From: Prochlorococcus sp. AG-363-O15
Lineage (GTDB): Bacteria; Cyanobacteriota; Cyanobacteriia; PCC-6307; Cyanobiaceae
Direction of reading: 5' to 3'
DNA length: 55,449 nt
Assembly: GCA_003278255.1 (NCBI GenBank)
Contig: QCFZ01000003.1
Coordinates: 1 to 55,449 of the forward strand
The position numbers were made by a program, and so were the translations under genes. This document shows positions 9,250 to 16,627 of the stretch, piece by piece; the first letter of the stretch is position 1, and every line of letters begins with the position of its first letter. The notes under the pieces are model-generated. The model had not been told where the DNA came from and ran no database searches. It worked only from the letters and a program-made list of their open reading frames with translations.

Positions 9250-9896
9250 GGGGTAATTTTATAGTTCTAGAAGGCATTGATGGCTGTGGAAAGAGCACAC
9301 AAATTGAGCGCTTATCTAATTGGCTGCCTAAAAGTGGTTTGATGCCAAAGGATGCAAACTTATTTGTAACTCGTGAGCCAGGGGGAACAGCATTGGGCTT
9401 AGCTCTTCGAGCTCTACTCCTGCATCCTCCAGGCAAGGAAGAACCAGAACCAATAACCGAATTACTACTCTACGCAGCTGATCGAGCCCAACATGTATCA
9501 CAATTCATAAGACCAAAACTAGAACAAGGCCACTGGATCCTTAGTGATCGATTCAGTGGATCAACAATTGCTTATCAGGGTTATGGAAGGGAAATTAATC
9601 TTGAATTAATTCAACAATTAGAAAGTATTGCCACTTCGGGACTATCACCTGATATCACTCTTTGGCTAGATCTTCCTGTAAAAGAAAGTCTAAGTAGAAG
9701 AGGCACAATGCCTCAGGACCGAATAGAAGCTGAAGGAGCAAATTTCTTAGAAAGAGTTGCTAATGGTTTTGCAATACTTTCAAAAGAGAGAAATTGGGTT
9801 CAAATGAAAGCAGACATAGATATCTCAGATTTAAGTAGGGAAATAGAATGCAAATTGATAATGCATTTACAGAAGAGTGAATCAATGATTCCATGA
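9246..9896 (+). CDS. tmk: Thymidylate kinase
   Basis: Phosphorylates dTMP to dTDP for DNA synthesis. The 216 residues show the P-loop GIDGCGKST (10-18), the TREPGGT dTMP-binding block, and DRFSGSTIAYQG. The start codon overlaps the ATPase stop (ATGA) and the end overlaps holB by 4 nt, so the three genes look translationally coupled. The tmk-holB pair is a common bacterial arrangement. Confidence 0.95.
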   Translation: MRGNFIVLEGIDGCGKSTQIERLSNWLPKSGLMPKDANLFVTREPGGTALGLALRALLLHPPGKEEPEPITELLLYAADRAQHVSQFIRPKLEQGHWILSDRFSGSTIAYQGYGREINLELIQQLESIATSGLSPDITLWLDLPVKESLSRRGTMPQDRIEAEGANFLERVANGFAILSKERNWVQMKADIDISDLSREIECKLIMHLQKSESMIP

Positions 9897-10873
9897 ATTC
9901 TGAAAAAATACAGGGAATACTCTTCGAAGATTTAGTAGGACAAGACTCAGCTATATCTTTTTTAAATTCAGCGATACAAAACAATAGATTAGCCAATGCA
10001 TATTTATTTGTCGGCCCTGATGGTGTAGGCCGTCAATTAGCTGCTCTCCGTTTCCTAGAAGGAATACTTGCAAGCGGATCCTCATCTCAAAAAGAAAGAC
10101 GTCGCTTAAAAGCCCGAAATCATCCTGACATGCTGTGGATCGAACCCACATATAACAATCAAGGTAAATTCATCCCTCAATCACTTGCAAAACAAGAAGG
10201 TTTAATTTCTAGAAATCCACCACAAATTAGACTGGAACAAATTCGTGAAGTAACTAACTTTTTAGGGAAGAGACCTTTAGAGGCCTTTAAAAATATGGTA
10301 ATAATCGAATCAATTGAACTAATGTCTGAAACTGGAGCTAATGCACTTTTAAAAACTCTAGAAGAACCTGGTCAAGGGATGTTTATCCTAATTTCTACAA
10401 GGCCTGAAAAACTTCTCCCTACCATTAGATCTCGATGTCAGCAAATTCAATTCTCTCGTTTAGATTCAAAAGATCTTCAAAAAGTTCTCTATGAATCTAA
10501 ACACAAAGAATTACAGGAAAATATGACAGATTGCATTCAGGAAGATCTACTTAAACTTGCAAATGGCTCTCCAGGAGCCTTAATCGAACACATCAAAATG
10601 TGGCAAGAAATACCTAAAGAATTATGGCCTAGATTAAATCAAATGCCTGAAAATCCTATTGGAGCATTAAATCTAGCAAAAGATATAACTGAAACACTCA
10701 CAGGAGAACAACAGCTTTGGCTAATTCAATGGTTAGAGCAAAATTTTTGGTACAAAGATGCTATGCCACATCAATTAATTCGCCTAAATAAATTACGTGT
10801 TCAATTACTTGGATTTGTTCATCCAAGGCTAGCCTGGGAAATTACTTTATTAGAGCTCCTACCAAATAATTAA
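9893..10873 (+). CDS. holB: DNA polymerase III delta' subunit
   Basis: Clamp-loader subunit that helps load the beta sliding clamp. The 326-residue AAA+-like protein has a degenerate P-loop, GPDGVGRQ (41-48), where the Lys and Thr/Ser of a working Walker A are replaced, as expected for non-catalytic delta'. The sensor/arginine-finger SRC motif is seen in TIRSRCQQIQF. It follows tmk with an ATGA overlap and ends one base before the convergent rpaA. Confidence 0.88.
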   Translation: MNSEKIQGILFEDLVGQDSAISFLNSAIQNNRLANAYLFVGPDGVGRQLAALRFLEGILASGSSSQKERRRLKARNHPDMLWIEPTYNNQGKFIPQSLAKQEGLISRNPPQIRLEQIREVTNFLGKRPLEAFKNMVIIESIELMSETGANALLKTLEEPGQGMFILISTRPEKLLPTIRSRCQQIQFSRLDSKDLQKVLYESKHKELQENMTDCIQEDLLKLANGSPGALIEHIKMWQEIPKELWPRLNQMPENPIGALNLAKDITETLTGEQQLWLIQWLEQNFWYKDAMPHQLIRLNKLRVQLLGFVHPRLAWEITLLELLPNN

Positions 10874-11671
10874 TTAGGCACTAGCTCTCTCTTTTGAACT
10901 ACTTTCTATAGCTCTTGCTTCTCGAGCTTGAGCCAAAATATCCTGAAAATCTTTTATCTGAGCCCCTGTAGGTAATTCGAGACAATATCCGGCTCCATAT
11001 ACTGTTTTTATAAATCTAGGTTTGCGCGGATCTGGTTCCAATTTAGTGCGCAAATGTCGAACATGTACTCGAATAGTCTCAATGTCATCATCTGGTTCAT
11101 AACCCCAAACTTCTTTGAGAATCAAAGAAGGAGCTACTGTCTGACCATGTCTCTGTAATAAACAATGAAGTAGTTCAAATTCTAAATGAGTTAATCGAAC
11201 AGGCCGATCGAACCAAATGACTTCAAAGCGTTCTGGCACAAGTGTTAATGGACCATAACTAAGTATCTCTTGATGACTGCTAGATCCCAAAGGAGCCCTA
11301 TCAGTTCTTCTCAACAATGCTTTGACTCTCACCTGCAATTCTTCTAAATCAAAAGGTTTAGTCAAGTAATCATCAGCACCTGAATTAAACCCTGTAACTT
11401 TATCTTTAGTCCCACCTAACGCAGTAACCATAAGGATTGGGATACCTGAAGTTCGCTCATCCCTTCGAAGCCTTTGGCAAAGAGTCAATCCATCCACCTT
11501 TGGAAGCATTAAATCAAGGACTATTAAATCTGGGGTGTACTGAAGAGCAAGGGCTTGGCCTTTGATCCCATCTTCAGCTCGCTGCACATCAAAGCCATTG
11601 TGCTCCAAGTGGTTACCCACAAGGTCACGCATGTCCTGGTCGTCTTCGATCAGCAAAATGCAAGGCTTCAT
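10874..11671 (-). CDS. rpaA: OmpR-family response regulator RpaA
   Basis: Response regulator that in cyanobacteria carries circadian output downstream of SasA (family knowledge). The 265 residues comprise a receiver domain with Asp10/Asp11, phospho-Asp53 in [12 protein letters not shown] and Lys105, then a winged-helix domain. The linker and DNA-binding segment [16 protein letters not shown] and [16 protein letters not shown] closely match RpaA rather than RpaB, as I recall the families. A C-terminal tail of about 25 residues rich in Ala, Arg and Ser follows the usual end. A 276-nt gap precedes it. Confidence 0.85.
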   Translation of the reverse strand: MKPCILLIEDDQDMRDLVGNHLEHNGFDVQRAEDGIKGQALALQYTPDLIVLDLMLPKVDGLTLCQRLRRDERTSGIPILMVTALGGTKDKVTGFNSGADDYLTKPFDLEELQVRVKALLRRTDRAPLGSSSHQEILSYGPLTLVPERFEVIWFDRPVRLTHLEFELLHCLLQRHGQTVAPSLILKEVWGYEPDDDIETIRVHVRHLRTKLEPDPRKPRFIKTVYGAGYCLELPTGAQIKDFQDILAQAREARAIESSSKERASA

Positions 11672-11914
11672 TAGATCGGAGTCGGAGAAAAGAGATAAAC
11701 AGCCAAAAGCTGTTAGTTGTGGTTTTGCAAGATTCTCTCAAGATTTGCTTTGGATTGCATTAAGCATTTGAAATATGAGCTTTCGCCCAAACCCGCTAAA
11801 CCTCAAATACAACAAGGGATTTGCCTAATACTGATGCCTTAACGGGCTCAGCTCTCTTTAGAAAGTCTTCCAATTCACGCCATGGTCTGTTGTGGATTAC
11901 CACAGATAAGCAAC

Positions 11915-11943
11915 AAGAACTACTGCCTTAGGCAGTAGTTCTT
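11915..11943 (-). terminator. Hairpin downstream of tRNA-Asn
   Basis: A 13-bp perfect inverted repeat (11915-11927 with 11931-11943) with a 3-nt loop starts 5 nt beyond the 3' end of the tRNA. On the minus strand it is followed by a U-rich stretch (UUCUUGUUGCUU). It reads as a factor-independent terminator of the tRNA transcript and shields rpaA from read-through. Confidence 0.75.
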
Positions 11944-11947
11944 AAAA

Positions 11948-12019
11948 CTCCCCGGGCGGGATTCGAACCTGCGACCAATCGATTAACAGTCGACCGCTCT
12001 ACCGCTGAGCTACCGAGGA
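11948..12019 (-). tRNA. trnN: tRNA-Asn (anticodon GTT)
   Basis: A 72-nt cloverleaf reads on the minus strand: a 7-bp acceptor stem (one G-U pair), D arm GCTC/GAGC, anticodon loop CTGTTAA giving GTT, and T loop TTCGAAT. The T stem has one A-C mismatch in my hand fold. The 3' CCA is not encoded. It sits 23 nt after the ABC ATPase gene and is followed by a strong hairpin. Confidence 0.93.
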
Positions 12020-12042
12020 TTGCAACTCGACGAACTTACCCT

Positions 12043-12759
12043 TCATACCCTCCTAACTGCAAGTGGCCTTAGGCGCTTTCTCAAATGATCACCAGATTCC
12101 CAAGCTGCAACATGCCCTTTTTCCATCCTTGCAGCTCCATCCCCATGAGCTAACTCCTCAAGACGATGAGTTATCCAAATTGCAGTAAGAGGATCTTTGG
12201 GACGATGACAAAGTCTCTTTACTGTTTCCAAAATTGATTGTTGACTCAAAGGATCCAAAAGCGCAGTCGGCTCATCCAAAAGCAAAAGATTTGCCTCGCT
12301 TACTAAGGCACCAGCAAGAGCTAATCGCTGTTTCTGTCCTCCGCTAAGGGTATGAATTGGCCTTGATTCCATACCTTCCAAACGTACTTCTGCAAGAGCA
12401 CGTTTTATCGCCTTAATCCGTTCTCCAAATACCAAGTTCTTGGAAAGACTTAGCAGTAAATCACTCCCACAACTTGGCATAAGAAGTTGATGGTCTGGAT
12501 TTTGAAACATCAAAGCTGGCTTAAATTCACAAACAATTCGACCAGCTTGTGGTTTAAGCATCCCACTGATTAATTTAAAAAGAGTACTTTTTCCACTGCC
12601 ATTACTACCAACAATCATCCACAATCCAGGAGAATTGATGGAAAAACTGCAATTATTTAATGCTTTATTTCCAGAAGGCCAAGCAAAGGAGACCTTATCC
12701 ACAATCAACCGAGATGAATCTTGATTAAATGTAGGAGAGTCCCTTTTTTCAATGTTCAT
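12043..12759 (-). CDS. ABC transporter ATP-binding protein, ECF/CbiO-like, lone
   Basis: ATPase subunit of an importer or of an unknown ABC system. Of its 238 residues, Walker A GSNGSGKST is at 51-59, the Q-loop reads QNPDHQLL (86-93), signature LSGGQ is at 138-142, Walker B ends in LLLLDEP, and the H-loop is WITHRLEEL. The 'QNPDHQL' Q-loop is typical of energy-coupling-factor or CbiO-like ATPases that serve vitamin or metal uptake. No membrane component is adjacent, so substrate and partner are unknown. It lies 5 nt after the UPF0367 gene. Confidence 0.8.
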   Translation of the reverse strand: MNIEKRDSPTFNQDSSRLIVDKVSFAWPSGNKALNNCSFSINSPGLWMIVGSNGSGKSTLFKLISGMLKPQAGRIVCEFKPALMFQNPDHQLLMPSCGSDLLLSLSKNLVFGERIKAIKRALAEVRLEGMESRPIHTLSGGQKQRLALAGALVSEANLLLLDEPTALLDPLSQQSILETVKRLCHRPKDPLTAIWITHRLEELAHGDGAARMEKGHVAAWESGDHLRKRLRPLAVRRV

Positions 12760-12764
12760 CTAAA

Positions 12765-13028
12765 TTAATTATCAAAAGAAAAACCAGGCCTTTTACTACC
12801 TCCAGATGCTGCTGTTTTCTCATAAAGCTGTACAGCCAAAATTTCACTAACTAAAACAGCAATTTTTTTATCATCTACTTTTTCACAAGTCATTTCTAAT
12901 AAGCGAGGATGCCCCTTTTCCATGGATTGACGTACTTGCCTATACAGAGACTCTGCATCTCTAAGTTCTTTTCGCTGAACCGATAGGGGCAAAGGGCTCA
13001 ACTTAAGTGCCAATTCAATTACGTACAC
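12765..13028 (-). CDS. UPF0367 family protein
   Basis: Small conserved cyanobacterial protein of unknown function. The 87 residues match my memory of the family from end to end: start [20 protein letters not shown], middle LLEMTCEKV, and end [19 protein letters not shown]. No signal peptide or membrane segment is seen. It is followed closely by the ABC ATPase gene, and the two are probably cotranscribed. Confidence 0.85.
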   Translation of the reverse strand: MYVIELALKLSPLPLSVQRKELRDAESLYRQVRQSMEKGHPRLLEMTCEKVDDKKIAVLVSEILAVQLYEKTAASGGSKRPGFSFDN

Positions 13029-13267
13029 AGAAAGTTCATGCAGGATTAATCCATTCTTGCGAATTACGTCGCTTTAGCTTAATGGCGAAGGCAATCGAGC
13101 TTGATTTAAAACAAAACCTAGTGACCTCTCCAAATAAACCAAACAACATCAAAGCCAAATAACAGCTAACATCTTGATGGTCTGACAATAGTGAAGTGAC
13201 TGCTGTCTTTATCGACAAAAGTCGAATGCCTCGCGAATTGTCGTTATCCCTTCAGGAGGAGGTGTCC

Positions 13268-13321
13268 ATGATTGACAGTTGTTGTATTCAGGGTCGGCTG
13301 ATCGCGGAGAAAGCCGTCTGA
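13268..13321 (+). CDS. Short ORF (17 aa) inside the small RNA unit
   Basis: ATG at 13268 lies 5 nt after a run of overlapping Shine-Dalgarno cores (AGGAGGAGGTG, 13254-13264), one of the best ribosome binding sites in the window. It encodes MIDSCCIQGRLIAEKAV and stops at TGA. The paired cysteines near the start are unusual. It may be a real micropeptide, making this a dual-function RNA, or the purine-rich site may be an RNA element that only resembles a binding site. I do not recognise the peptide. Confidence 0.4.
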   Translation: MIDSCCIQGRLIAEKAV

Positions 13322-13376
13322 TTTCGGCGCCTTTTCTTAGATCTAACGGTTCCGTGCAGTAGCGGACCCGGCGAGA

Positions 13377-13412
13377 GCCCCCAGCCTTTAATTAGGTTGG
13401 GGGCATTGTTTT
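13377..13412 (+). terminator. Rho-independent terminator of the small transcription unit
   Basis: An 11-bp stem (13377-13387 with 13394-13404, one G-U pair) closes a 6-nt loop and is followed by ATTGTTTT on the plus strand. On the minus strand there is no T-run after the stem, so it serves the upstream plus-strand unit rather than the convergent membrane gene. Confidence 0.85.
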
Positions 13413-13420
13413 GAACAAGA

Positions 13421-14851
13421 TTAATTACGACTACACATTTCAAGTCCATTTTTCCAGCTCTTACACGACCACCTCAATTCCTTTGCTTTATCAAGAAATT
13501 TTTCTTGTACATTTGCATGAGAACCCCAACCAGGATCTTTAGGATTCAAAAGCAGAGTGTCAAAATTATCAATATCAGATAATTGATCATCAATCTTAGG
13601 GAAACTAATATTCAAACGTTGACTTAAATGAGGCACTAAATAACTTGTTGTTGAAACACGACTAGCTTCTGATATCTCAGAAAAGGCTTGATATGTATAT
13701 GGCAAAGAAGTAATTCTAGTTAAATAAGGACCAGTGAAAAACCAAGGTTTGGCTAGTGCAGCCCAACAAAGTGCACTCCAGCCAAGCATTTTCCATGGCA
13801 CAAATTTAATAGAACTTGAAGCAACACTATCGATTAATGCTACAACTACTATTAGAGCAATAGGTAAACTATAATGATGTATTAAAGTTCGTTGTGGAGC
13901 CTCTTCAGATAATAAATTAACGACTACTAAGGGTAGACAGCCTAATAAAACAGGTAGAGAAGATTTACGTAGGAATGGAGCTACTGCAATGCTAATTAAC
14001 AAAAGATAAATAATGCCACCGACCCAATCAACATTTTTCACTAATAATCCAGGTCGAGTAATTAGATTGAGTATTACTTCATCCAAAGTATTGCCTAAAT
14101 ACGAGAAAAGATTAGCTACGGCCCTAGGTCCAGAAGAGTGGCCAGTCAACATTGGATATAGCCAACGATTTAACATTGCCAACCAACCAAGAGATAACCC
14201 TATTGCCGCTACAGCCCAAATCCATTTTCTTCTGCAAATCTGTTCCAAACCTAGCCCAAAAATAATAAGGACTAAGCCATCACGACAACCCAGAAATATA
14301 AAAAGAGAAATAAACCATAGAAGTGGTCTATTTGATCTGCTTGCTAAATAAGTTAAAGCCAAGAATGGCATCCCATAAACTTCAGGATGAAAATCAAATA
14401 TGTTCACATTGAAAACAACAGGCTGAAGCCACCAAAAACCGCATATAACCCAACAAAATTTTGAGTCCAAACCAGCTTGACGACCAATTAACCAAATAGG
14501 CAATGCAGTAATAGATAATGCAAAAGCCTGACTAGCAAGAAGCCAATGAATACTAGAATAAAATTTATATGGAATTGCGACTAAATATAAGATCCAGGCA
14601 CCATGGTCTGCCAATAAATGAACACCTTCCATCGTTGAATATGGAGGGAAGCCATTACTAACAAGCCAAACCCATTGATCAAATAAACCAAGATCATATG
14701 CATTGCTCATTAGGAGGGCATGTCTTATCGCAGAGCAACCCCAAAAAAAGACAAAAATCCCGAGTGAGACAATATAAAATTTTGAATTAGGCAGTGATTT
14801 AGCAAGCACTTGAGCAGACCATAAGCCTTTCTTTTTCAATATAGTATCCAT
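13421..14851 (-). CDS. DUF2079 polytopic membrane protein (GT-C-like)
   Basis: Predicted integral membrane protein of 476 residues with about ten hydrophobic segments. DUF2079 hallmarks are present: AYDLGLFDQWVW (about 53-64), HLLADHGAWILY and DFHPEVYGMPFLAL, and a charged 'CRDGL' segment where other members have 'REDL'. The family is thought to be related to polyprenyl-phosphate-dependent GT-C glycosyltransferases, but activity is not shown. It is the last gene of a three-gene run of such proteins on the minus strand. The acidic first-loop residues that GT-C enzymes use for catalysis are compatible with the sequence. Confidence 0.75.
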   Translation of the reverse strand: MDTILKKKGLWSAQVLAKSLPNSKFYIVSLGIFVFFWGCSAIRHALLMSNAYDLGLFDQWVWLVSNGFPPYSTMEGVHLLADHGAWILYLVAIPYKFYSSIHWLLASQAFALSITALPIWLIGRQAGLDSKFCWVICGFWWLQPVVFNVNIFDFHPEVYGMPFLALTYLASRSNRPLLWFISLFIFLGCRDGLVLIIFGLGLEQICRRKWIWAVAAIGLSLGWLAMLNRWLYPMLTGHSSGPRAVANLFSYLGNTLDEVILNLITRPGLLVKNVDWVGGIIYLLLISIAVAPFLRKSSLPVLLGCLPLVVVNLLSEEAPQRTLIHHYSLPIALIVVVALIDSVASSSIKFVPWKMLGWSALCWAALAKPWFFTGPYLTRITSLPYTYQAFSEISEASRVSTTSYLVPHLSQRLNISFPKIDDQLSDIDNFDTLLLNPKDPGWGSHANVQEKFLDKAKELRWSCKSWKNGLEMCSRN

Positions 14852-14960
14852 TTAACTAATTCATTGAAGATCAAGTTTTCATTTATTCTTAGAAATATTA
14901 AACTAAGCATTAAAATTTCAAATTTCCCACTAAAGCTATGCAAGCACTCTAAAAAAGATT

Positions 14961-16601
14961 CTATGCTTTAAGCTTTTGTAGAGTTAGGCGGGATTTTTGT
15001 ACTTCTTTTGAGAAACAAGTTACAAGTTCTTTATTACTATTAAAATCTCTTTTCAATACAATGGAAGAATCATTGCATTGGAAAACACCATAAATTTCAT
15101 TTGCAACTAATTCCTCTATCTCGCTCACACTTCGATCCAACCATTGCCTTGAGGAATTAAAGGCTGCTGCATAAACAGCATGATATGTTGGTTGAGTTAT
15201 AATATAATCTACTTTTTTGATACTACCTTCTTCATCCTTATAGCGATAATTTTCTGGAAATCTAAATAATAAACGTCTTTGAGCTAATTGAGGAATTAAT
15301 TGAGTATCGGCAGCGATTGAAGCATCAGAAGGCAAAGAATTAATCAAAGGTCTTATTTTAATCCCCCGCTCCCATGCCTGACTAATTGGCACATGAACCC
15401 AAGGCTCTACGCTGTCTGGAATCAACGCAGAAAGAGATCTATGAGGGTTACCTGCAATAGCAAAGCCTAAAGCAAAAAATAAACACACTTGCCAAAATAA
15501 ACGAAATGATTTCTTTCTAAATAAATCAATATGATTTCTCCACCAAAATACAGTGCCAGAAAATATTCCAGGTACTAGATAAAGCATAAATCTAAGACTT
15601 ACAGACAGTGCGTTACCACCTTTTGAGCTAAGAGCAACAAAAAGCGGAAAAGCAATTAAAATCCATGCATCTTTAGCTATCCAAGGAATAAATGCTAGCG
15701 GGAGTGCAAGCGTCAGTAGAAACCTAAAAGTACTACTTGGAGGAGATATAATTTCTTTTATAAGAAGCACTGGTTGTCTTAAAATAGCTAGAAGAACATC
15801 CAACGTTCCTCCTTCCTGACCGTTGAGATATTGACTAAAACGTTCTTGCAAAAATCGTCTTGATAATTCTGAACCAAATAAAGGCATTATCAAATTAGTA
15901 ATTATTAATATATATGCCATAGAATATGCACAAAGTCCTAAACCAAAAACTCTCCATTTAGGACAGCAAAAAATCATCCAAATACCTATCCCAAAGGAAA
16001 CAAGTCCAACATCTTCTCGTACTAATGGTAATAGTAAGGCAGGGATAATGTATAACAGCTTTTGATTTCTACTGATTCCTAATAATAAAGAAAAAATCAA
16101 TAATGGTACAATGCATAAATCATGAAAATTCTCTAAAGCAGGGCCAATAACAGTAACAGTTGTAAAAAAGCTGCAAGCTATCCATCCAGAAATTCTTGCA
16201 GGCAAATATTGTTTTCCTAATAGAAAAAGGATCCAACCAGAAGTTGTAATTAAAGCAACTTGTATAAATGGGAGAGCCCAAACCCCAAACAAACCAACAA
16301 AAGGGATCCATAAAACAAGTAAAGGAGTAAAATGTTGTGCTAAGTGTCTGTAGCCAACCTCAGGCAATCCTCCGTCTAATAAGACCGGCGCAGAAAGTTC
16401 TGATGCAAGAGTGCTTTCAAAATATCGTCCATGCAAACCATTCCATATCTCTTGTAAAAATAGGCCTTGATCATAAGTTGCATTTAAACTAAATATTCTC
16501 CAAACATGTAATAAGAATGTAATTGCACAAAAAGTGAATACCCAGCGCTGAACTATCTTATCGGCATTATCATCGCTTGTTGGGAGCAATCGAATAGTCA
16601 T
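14961..16601 (-). CDS. Second DUF2079 polytopic membrane protein
   Basis: Paralogue of the neighbouring gene, 546 residues. It shows the same family pattern: ATYDQGLFLQEIW near residue 40, HLAQHFTPLLVLW, ENFHDLCIVPLLIF and LVREDVGLVSFGIGIW. Around ten or more membrane spans are followed by a soluble C-terminal part of about 120 residues that includes IIPQLAQRR-like and YIITQPTYHAVY segments. It sits between another DUF2079 gene and a GT39 gene, which suggests a joint surface-glycan role. Divergence from its neighbour is large, so this is an old duplication. Confidence 0.75.
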   Translation of the reverse strand: MTIRLLPTSDDNADKIVQRWVFTFCAITFLLHVWRIFSLNATYDQGLFLQEIWNGLHGRYFESTLASELSAPVLLDGGLPEVGYRHLAQHFTPLLVLWIPFVGLFGVWALPFIQVALITTSGWILFLLGKQYLPARISGWIACSFFTTVTVIGPALENFHDLCIVPLLIFSLLLGISRNQKLLYIIPALLLPLVREDVGLVSFGIGIWMIFCCPKWRVFGLGLCAYSMAYILIITNLIMPLFGSELSRRFLQERFSQYLNGQEGGTLDVLLAILRQPVLLIKEIISPPSSTFRFLLTLALPLAFIPWIAKDAWILIAFPLFVALSSKGGNALSVSLRFMLYLVPGIFSGTVFWWRNHIDLFRKKSFRLFWQVCLFFALGFAIAGNPHRSLSALIPDSVEPWVHVPISQAWERGIKIRPLINSLPSDASIAADTQLIPQLAQRRLLFRFPENYRYKDEEGSIKKVDYIITQPTYHAVYAAAFNSSRQWLDRSVSEIEELVANEIYGVFQCNDSSIVLKRDFNSNKELVTCFSKEVQKSRLTLQKLKA

Positions 16602-16627
16602 GGTTTCAAATAATTAAAAACAAAGGT

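Larger units (their letters stand above)
13230..13412 (+). ncRNA. Putative structured small RNA or short-peptide transcription unit
   Basis: This gap holds a stretch visibly richer in GC than its surroundings. It contains paired segments (CGGCT with AGCCG near 13295-13317, and an imperfect GGTTCCG with CGGACCC near 13348-13370) and ends in a strong terminator on the plus strand. No protein gene follows on that strand, since the next gene runs the other way, so it is not a 5' leader. It includes a 17-codon ORF with a very strong Shine-Dalgarno. I found none of the hallmarks of SRP RNA, RNase P RNA or tmRNA, so the identity is open. The exact 5' end is a guess. Confidence 0.5.

Noticed and set aside
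13036-13218. 60-codon minus-strand frame upstream of the UPF0367 gene
   Set aside because: It begins at TTG without a ribosome binding site, has no recognisable domain, and occupies what should be the promoter region; I could not support it as a gene.
13254-13264. Second Yfr1 target at the small-RNA unit's purine-rich site
   Set aside because: Only the GAGGAG part pairs; the upstream UGUG needed for the ACAC part of Yfr1 is absent.
13230-13412. tmRNA, SRP RNA or RNase P RNA as identity of the small unit
   Set aside because: There is no T-loop (TTCGANTC), no tag coding frame, no GGAAGG/GCAGCC SRP core, and no GAGGAAAGTCCGGGC RNase P motif; the size also does not fit RNase P.
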